This document shows, one piece after another, positions 59,929-64,000 of a stretch of DNA of 64,000 nucleotides. The notes under the pieces are model-generated. The model was not told where the DNA came from, did not search any database, and saw nothing but the letters and a program-made list of their open reading frames with translations. The position numbers and the translations under genes are program-made. How positions within the stretch are numbered: position 1 is the first letter of the stretch; each line of letters opens with the position of its first letter. The DNA is from an uncultured Chloroflexota bacterium (GTDB lineage Bacteria; Chloroflexota; Anaerolineae; Anaerolineales; Anaerolineaceae): positions 61,776-125,775 of the forward strand of contig CADACE010000017.1 in the NCBI GenBank assembly GCA_902786265.1, in the 5' to 3' direction.

Positions 59929-62832
59929 ATGTTTCAGAAACCAAATAAGGCGCAAAATCAGAATCCCGTCGGTGAGATCCGCGATGAACAGGAAGCTGAA
60001 GATATTTTGGGCAGCATCGGGAATGAAGCTGCGAGTATGATGTCCGAGTTTTCCAACATTCCGTCCAATGAAGCAAATAACCGCGGTATGCAGAATAACC
60101 GGGAAATGTTCCTTGATGATAACAAGATCAATGAAAATGAACTGGAAGATCTCATCAAACCTGTCTTAGAAAATAAAAACAAGATCGCTGAGGCAGGAGG
60201 GAACGAAGAAAATGGCGAAATTGCTGATTTAGACCAGCTCTTTAACGCTGACTCCGGGGTGGGAAATGATCTTGAAGAAGACATGATCGTCGAGATCGAC
60301 AAATCAGAAAGAAGAAAGAAAAAATCACCCAAAAAGAAGAAATCTTCTCCCCAAAAGGGAAAATCCAAAAAGTCTTCCGCCGGAAAGGCCGCGGCTCCGA
60401 TAAATGAGGATCCGGATCTGACGGAAGCCGACGAGTCAATGGAACCTGCCGCGGGCTGGGATTTTGCCGCCCAAAAGCTTCCCGCGCGGAAAAAGCAGGG
60501 ATTCTTTTCGAAATTAGCCAGCTGGGCTGCCTACTATTCCGGAAAGACCATCGGTAAGGCCGGCGGCATAATCGCCACGATCGGAAAAGCGCTGTGGGGA
60601 CTTGTGAGACCCGGCCCCGGTACACTCAGGGGAATCATAAACGGATGGCGTTCAAGCAGCCGCTTCCGGAACAGAGGAGACCGCGAACTCATTCCCGGAT
60701 GGGACGGCGCTAAATTTGAAAACGAAGACGTCCCGGAAGATGAAGTCAGCCTTGATTTCCGCCGTGTTCCGGAGCTTTGGGCCTGGCCGACGGCGGCTAA
60801 AGCCGTTGAGGGGGACGAGGAGAAAAGAAACGCGAAGCCGCTCAAACCGGTAATTTCAGTTTATGTCTCACAGGTTTCGGATAAATATACCGCTACGAAC
60901 TCCATAGAGACCGGACATTCAAGCGTCGGTGTTGAATTCAGCCGTTACAGCGCTTTGACCGGGCGCTGGCAGCGTTATAACGTGCGTTTTGGCTATTATA
61001 TGAGCGGAGGAATACCGCTGACCTCAAAAATGGCAGTTACCACTTATAACAATGCAACCCTTCCGGGCCAGATCGCGAACGATAAAGGCAAAAGGTATGA
61101 TATCAGCCGCAGCTGGACCATACAGCCGAAACAGGTAGGAGAAGTGCTGAGAGCCGCTGAAAGCTATGGGGACAGGGGCGGTTATAACGCATACACACGG
61201 AACTGCACGACCTTCGCGAAAGAGATGATCGTGGACGTTGCGAAAATCAAAAGCGCGGCGGGAGTCTTTGCTAAAGATGAAGTTTATTATCAGAATAAGA
61301 TAGATGCCAAAATGTTTGGTGCCGGCGCGGCCGCGCCGCTGATCAAGGCAGATATAGAAAACTCATTTGAAAAAATCGGCCAGAGGGATGACCTCAGCTA
61401 CCATAACTTTGGCAATAAAATGCTCTCAAGAGAAGATTATGAACGGTACAAAAAATCCCTGAAATTATGGACATGGCGCGGCACTGAGGCTGAGACTCCG
61501 ACTGCTGTCGCGGAAAACCTGAAGCGTTCGGAAGGCGGGGAGGCCGGAACGATCGGGAAGTACCGCCCCGTTGTGTTGAACGGTGTGGGCAATTCTAATG
61601 CTCCGATCTCAATAGTTTCTCAGCAATTGATCCCTTTGCTTACAGATCTGAAGGCAACGCTGACACAGATCACGCCGCAGGACAAGCTTACGGAAGCGGG
61701 AATGACGGACGAGCTGCGGGAACTGATGAGTGATCTGGACGGGCAAAAGTTATTTATGAAACTGTTCCAGATATTGCCGTTTCAGGATGACACATTGATG
61801 CGGCAGAGGGCGAAACAGTCAGACCTGATGGCAGCCCGTACCCTGATGTCAGACACGGTCAAAAAGCTGAACATCCTGTTATTCAAATATTACAGAAATG
61901 ATAAACGCGTCCAGGAAAAAGTTTTGAATATCATCAACATTCTGAACCATGGGATGAATGCCGTCGATGAGGCTTATGTGCGTACCGGGGAATCGGACCA
62001 GACGAGCACGGACACTGACCTGAAGGACCTCTACAAGAATTTCGGCACAAAAGAATATGCTTTCAGTTATAACGGGGAAACAATGTCGCTGACGGCTTCA
62101 AAGTATGAGTCCCTGCTCCAGATCTATAAGACACCGCAGAAGGCTTTGGAACAATATGCCAGATTCGAGGCACTGAAAAATAAACGCAGGACTGAGGAAT
62201 TATCCCCTGAAGAAAAAAAAGAATATGAAAAATTCCTGCGGATCAACCTTCTCGCCACAGATTTTGAAAGATCTCACCGATATATGTTAGGCAGGGAAAA
62301 ATACAGTCAGCAGGATGTTGATTATGTTTTTGCTTTGGAAAAAAAGGAACGGCAGGGAGGCGTGGAATCCGACATGTTCGAACAGGATTGGAGTGATCCC
62401 ACGATGGCGAAGATGAAAAATCCAAACGCGTCCGCATCAGCTATCTATCAGATGCAGATCATGAAAGGTGTCTTCGGCGGGATGAGGGACCGTTTCGATA
62501 AAACTTTTGAAGGTGATTATGATGTGCGGACAATGCTGACCTGGCTTGCCGCTGATGCCGTGGACAGCATAAGGAATCATCCGAAAGAGATGGCAGCCAT
62601 CATCCGCGGGATGAAGCATGCCGAAGATGATCCGGACCAGGCAAAACTGCAGGCCGGCTTCAGCAGCCTGCTGACCAGATGGCTGTTCCAGCTGTTCCAT
62701 GATGACCGGGACACGAAACAATACAGGAGCATGGTCAAGTCATTGACGAGCCGCAACGGTGATGTCATGAAAGAGGCCAGTAAGATCATCACAAATGTCA
62801 TGCAGGAAAAACAAAAGGCCGAATCTGCCTGA
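59929..62832 (+). CDS. Large unknown protein with candidate permuted papain-like (His...Cys) core
   Basis: 967 residues, no N-terminal signal. An acidic disordered start (1-115) and a Lys/Ser-rich segment (about 123-152) precede a Gly-rich hydrophobic stretch (about 185-230). A beta-rich domain (about 300-435) contains GHSSVGVEFSRY with H330 and later YNAYTRNCTTFAKEM with C426; this His-before-Cys order with NCTTFA recalls permuted NlpC/P60 or LRAT-like folds that act as proteases, amidases or acyltransferases. A long helical C-terminal half (about 560-967) has no recognised family. The ribosome binding site is modest (AAGGA, 12 nt). It is divergent from the unknown paralogue. The catalytic role is inference. 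Confidence 0.7.
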   Translation: MFQKPNKAQNQNPVGEIRDEQEAEDILGSIGNEAASMMSEFSNIPSNEANNRGMQNNREMFLDDNKINENELEDLIKPVLENKNKIAEAGGNEENGEIADLDQLFNADSGVGNDLEEDMIVEIDKSERRKKKSPKKKKSSPQKGKSKKSSAGKAAAPINEDPDLTEADESMEPAAGWDFAAQKLPARKKQGFFSKLASWAAYYSGKTIGKAGGIIATIGKALWGLVRPGPGTLRGIINGWRSSSRFRNRGDRELIPGWDGAKFENEDVPEDEVSLDFRRVPELWAWPTAAKAVEGDEEKRNAKPLKPVISVYVSQVSDKYTATNSIETGHSSVGVEFSRYSALTGRWQRYNVRFGYYMSGGIPLTSKMAVTTYNNATLPGQIANDKGKRYDISRSWTIQPKQVGEVLRAAESYGDRGGYNAYTRNCTTFAKEMIVDVAKIKSAAGVFAKDEVYYQNKIDAKMFGAGAAAPLIKADIENSFEKIGQRDDLSYHNFGNKMLSREDYERYKKSLKLWTWRGTEAETPTAVAENLKRSEGGEAGTIGKYRPVVLNGVGNSNAPISIVSQQLIPLLTDLKATLTQITPQDKLTEAGMTDELRELMSDLDGQKLFMKLFQILPFQDDTLMRQRAKQSDLMAARTLMSDTVKKLNILLFKYYRNDKRVQEKVLNIINILNHGMNAVDEAYVRTGESDQTSTDTDLKDLYKNFGTKEYAFSYNGETMSLTASKYESLLQIYKTPQKALEQYARFEALKNKRRTEELSPEEKKEYEKFLRINLLATDFERSHRYMLGREKYSQQDVDYVFALEKKERQGGVESDMFEQDWSDPTMAKMKNPNASASAIYQMQIMKGVFGGMRDRFDKTFEGDYDVRTMLTWLAADAVDSIRNHPKEMAAIIRGMKHAEDDPDQAKLQAGFSSLLTRWLFQLFHDDRDTKQYRSMVKSLTSRNGDVMKEASKIITNVMQEKQKAESA

Positions 62833-62945
62833 TGCTCCCTTTATTGTATTGTAAAATATACTGTCAGTCGGTATCCGGCGGAAAAATGCGCTCCGGTTTT
62901 GGCAGGGGAAAATCCTTTACCCTCCCGCAATCCAGGATATCCTGA

Positions 62946-63692
62946 TCATGATTTCCGTTCCGCAAGCTTTGCGCCGAATATGCTCAGAAAATAAAGCGCA
63001 ATTAGCGGAACCATGAGCAGCAGCATGTTGACAGGGTCGACGGTAGGCGTGATGAGCATCGCCAGCACAGCGCAGATGACGACCGCCTGCCGCCAGCTTT
63101 TTAGCAGCTGATCAGAGCGGATGATGTGCAGACGGGCCGCGATGAAGATGATGACCGGCATTTCAAAGACGATCCCGATCCAGAAAATGAGGTTGGTGCT
63201 GAAGGAAATATAATCGGAAGGACGGATCTCCGTTTTGATCCCCATGAAAGAAGTCAGGAAAGGGATCGCGGCGGGAAGGACAATGAAAAAAGCAAAGCAG
63301 ATCCCCGCGAGAAAAAACAAAATCACCGGCGGCAGAAAACGAAACAGTACCGCCTTTTCTCCGGTTTTCAAACCCGGGAGAATAAAGGCAAAGGCCTCGT
63401 AGGCGATCAGCGGGAAAGCCAGAATAAACCCCGCAAGCATCGCTACATCGAACACGGCAGAGACGTTTTCCGTGATTTCGATCGAGGTCAGAGTGTTCAG
63501 TCCGCCGATGGGCCGGCAGAGAAAATCCATGATCGGACCGCTGAAGAAAAAGCACAGCACGACAGCAGCAAGAAATCCCGCCGCGGAGATGATGATCCGC
63601 CTGCGCAGCTCAGTGATATGCTCTTCAAGCGCACCAAACAACTCTCCAAGGGGAGTGGGCTGGGGTTCAAAGCCTTTCTGATTCTGATTCAT
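62946..63692 (-). CDS. tatC: Sec-independent (twin-arginine) translocase subunit TatC
   Basis: 248 residues with six membrane segments. The family N-terminal motif LEEHITELRRRI is at about 20-31, and the conserved AFILPGLKTGEKAVLFRFLP and FELPV-like MPVIIF segments follow. ATG 63692 is preferred to an upstream in-frame ATG at 63791 because a 33-residue extension would precede the conserved N-terminus. It overlaps the end of the TatA/B-type gene by 26 nt, so the two are coupled. Confidence 0.95.
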   Translation of the reverse strand: MNQNQKGFEPQPTPLGELFGALEEHITELRRRIIISAAGFLAAVVLCFFFSGPIMDFLCRPIGGLNTLTSIEITENVSAVFDVAMLAGFILAFPLIAYEAFAFILPGLKTGEKAVLFRFLPPVILFFLAGICFAFFIVLPAAIPFLTSFMGIKTEIRPSDYISFSTNLIFWIGIVFEMPVIIFIAARLHIIRSDQLLKSWRQAVVICAVLAMLITPTVDPVNMLLLMVPLIALYFLSIFGAKLAERKS

Positions 63693-64000
63693 GATCGTTT
63701 TCTGTTTCAGGGGCTTGTTGTTCCGGGGCTGCTGCTGTATCGGCTGTTTCGGGTACCTGATCCAAACCGTTTCCCCGCAGGTCTTTATCAATATTGATCA
63801 GTTCGCGGTTAACGCCTCTAAGCGAATCCCGGACTTCACGAATTCCGGACTCACGGATCACTTCATCTTTGATAGCGTTCACATCATCGTACATCCCGAG
63901 GAACGTCCGCCAGGTGTCCGAACGGACGATCCGGCGTATGGTTTGCGCAAATTTGCGGGCGTTTTCCTGCATCTGCTTCGGTCCGAACAAAATCAGCATG
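63667..64000 (-). CDS. TatA/TatB-family translocase subunit, 5' end outside window
   Basis: The visible part starts inside the family motif: LILFGPKQMQENARKFAQTI, the FGP hinge and amphipathic helix of TatA/TatB. The N-terminal membrane helix lies beyond base 64000. The C-terminal 75 residues are charged and Pro/Ala/Glu-rich. The ATG at 63999 is an internal Met rather than the start. TatA and TatB cannot be told apart here. Followed by tatC. Confidence 0.85.
   Translation of the reverse strand, partial: MLILFGPKQMQENARKFAQTIRRIVRSDTWRTFLGMYDDVNAIKDEVIRESGIREVRDSLRGVNRELINIDKDLRGNGLDQVPETADTAAAPEQQAPETENDHESESERL

Noticed and set aside
1..64000. tRNA or rRNA genes
   Set aside because: No cloverleaf with a T-loop GTTCGAATC-like box or rRNA-like stretch was noticed while reading; a covariance search would be decisive.

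Overview
The window reads as a chromosome segment of an anaerobic, gut- or rumen-type Bacillota (Clostridia-like) bacterium that grows on plant pectin. The reasons are the strong AGGAGG-type ribosome binding sites, several TTG starts behind GGGAGG-like sites, an AgrC/AgrA-like two-component pair, MsmX-type sugar ABC ATPases, and a near-complete pathway for pectin oligosaccharides. The genus cannot be named from sequence alone. No tRNA, rRNA or CRISPR array was recognised.

Region 1 (1-18190) is a pectin-oligosaccharide locus. It starts with a divergent LytTR regulator / GHKL histidine kinase pair and a pectinesterase. A long ABC-import operon follows: a 5-6 TM membrane protein, two LplB/LplC-type permeases, a large secreted binding protein, two small 4-TM proteins, an MsmX-like ATPase and a third 4-TM protein. 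Then come a GH28 polygalacturonase, a nucleoside hydrolase, a GH105 unsaturated-uronyl hydrolase, an AraC regulator and a GH4 enzyme with the CHEV motif of alpha-galacturonidases. None of these hydrolases has a signal peptide, so oligosaccharides are probably imported and then demethylated and cut in the cytoplasm.

Region 2 (18190-24130) is accessory. It holds a RAYT (REP-associated Tyr transposase) gene flanked by large palindromes, including a perfect 70-bp one, a BrnQ amino acid carrier, an unknown protein whose paralogue lies near 58.2-59.4 kb, and a decayed Rpn/PD-(D/E)XK gene. Three interspersed repeat families are seen here and again near 58-59.5 kb.

Region 3 (24132-29980) completes uronate catabolism: a second MsmX-like ATPase, KduI, KDPG aldolase, KDG kinase and KduD, which take the unsaturated uronate product to pyruvate and glyceraldehyde 3-phosphate, followed by uridine phosphorylase.

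Region 4 (30118-57967) is mixed: an SPFH protein, an AAA+ ATPase of the type often found with contractile injection systems, five GT-C-like polytopic membrane proteins (one fused to a discoidin-like domain), DegV, a TetR regulator, secreted proteins, an RdgB / L-serine dehydratase / methyltransferase group, a GH2 enzyme paired with a signal-less family 5 binding protein, and MurE.

Region 5 (58006-64000) contains the second unknown paralogue, divergent from a 967-residue protein with a candidate permuted papain-like His/Cys core, and ends with TatC and a partial TatA/TatB. The most unusual features are the trio of look-alike 4-TM proteins inside the sugar ABC operon, the RAYT/palindrome family, and the paralogue pair with the papain-like protein.
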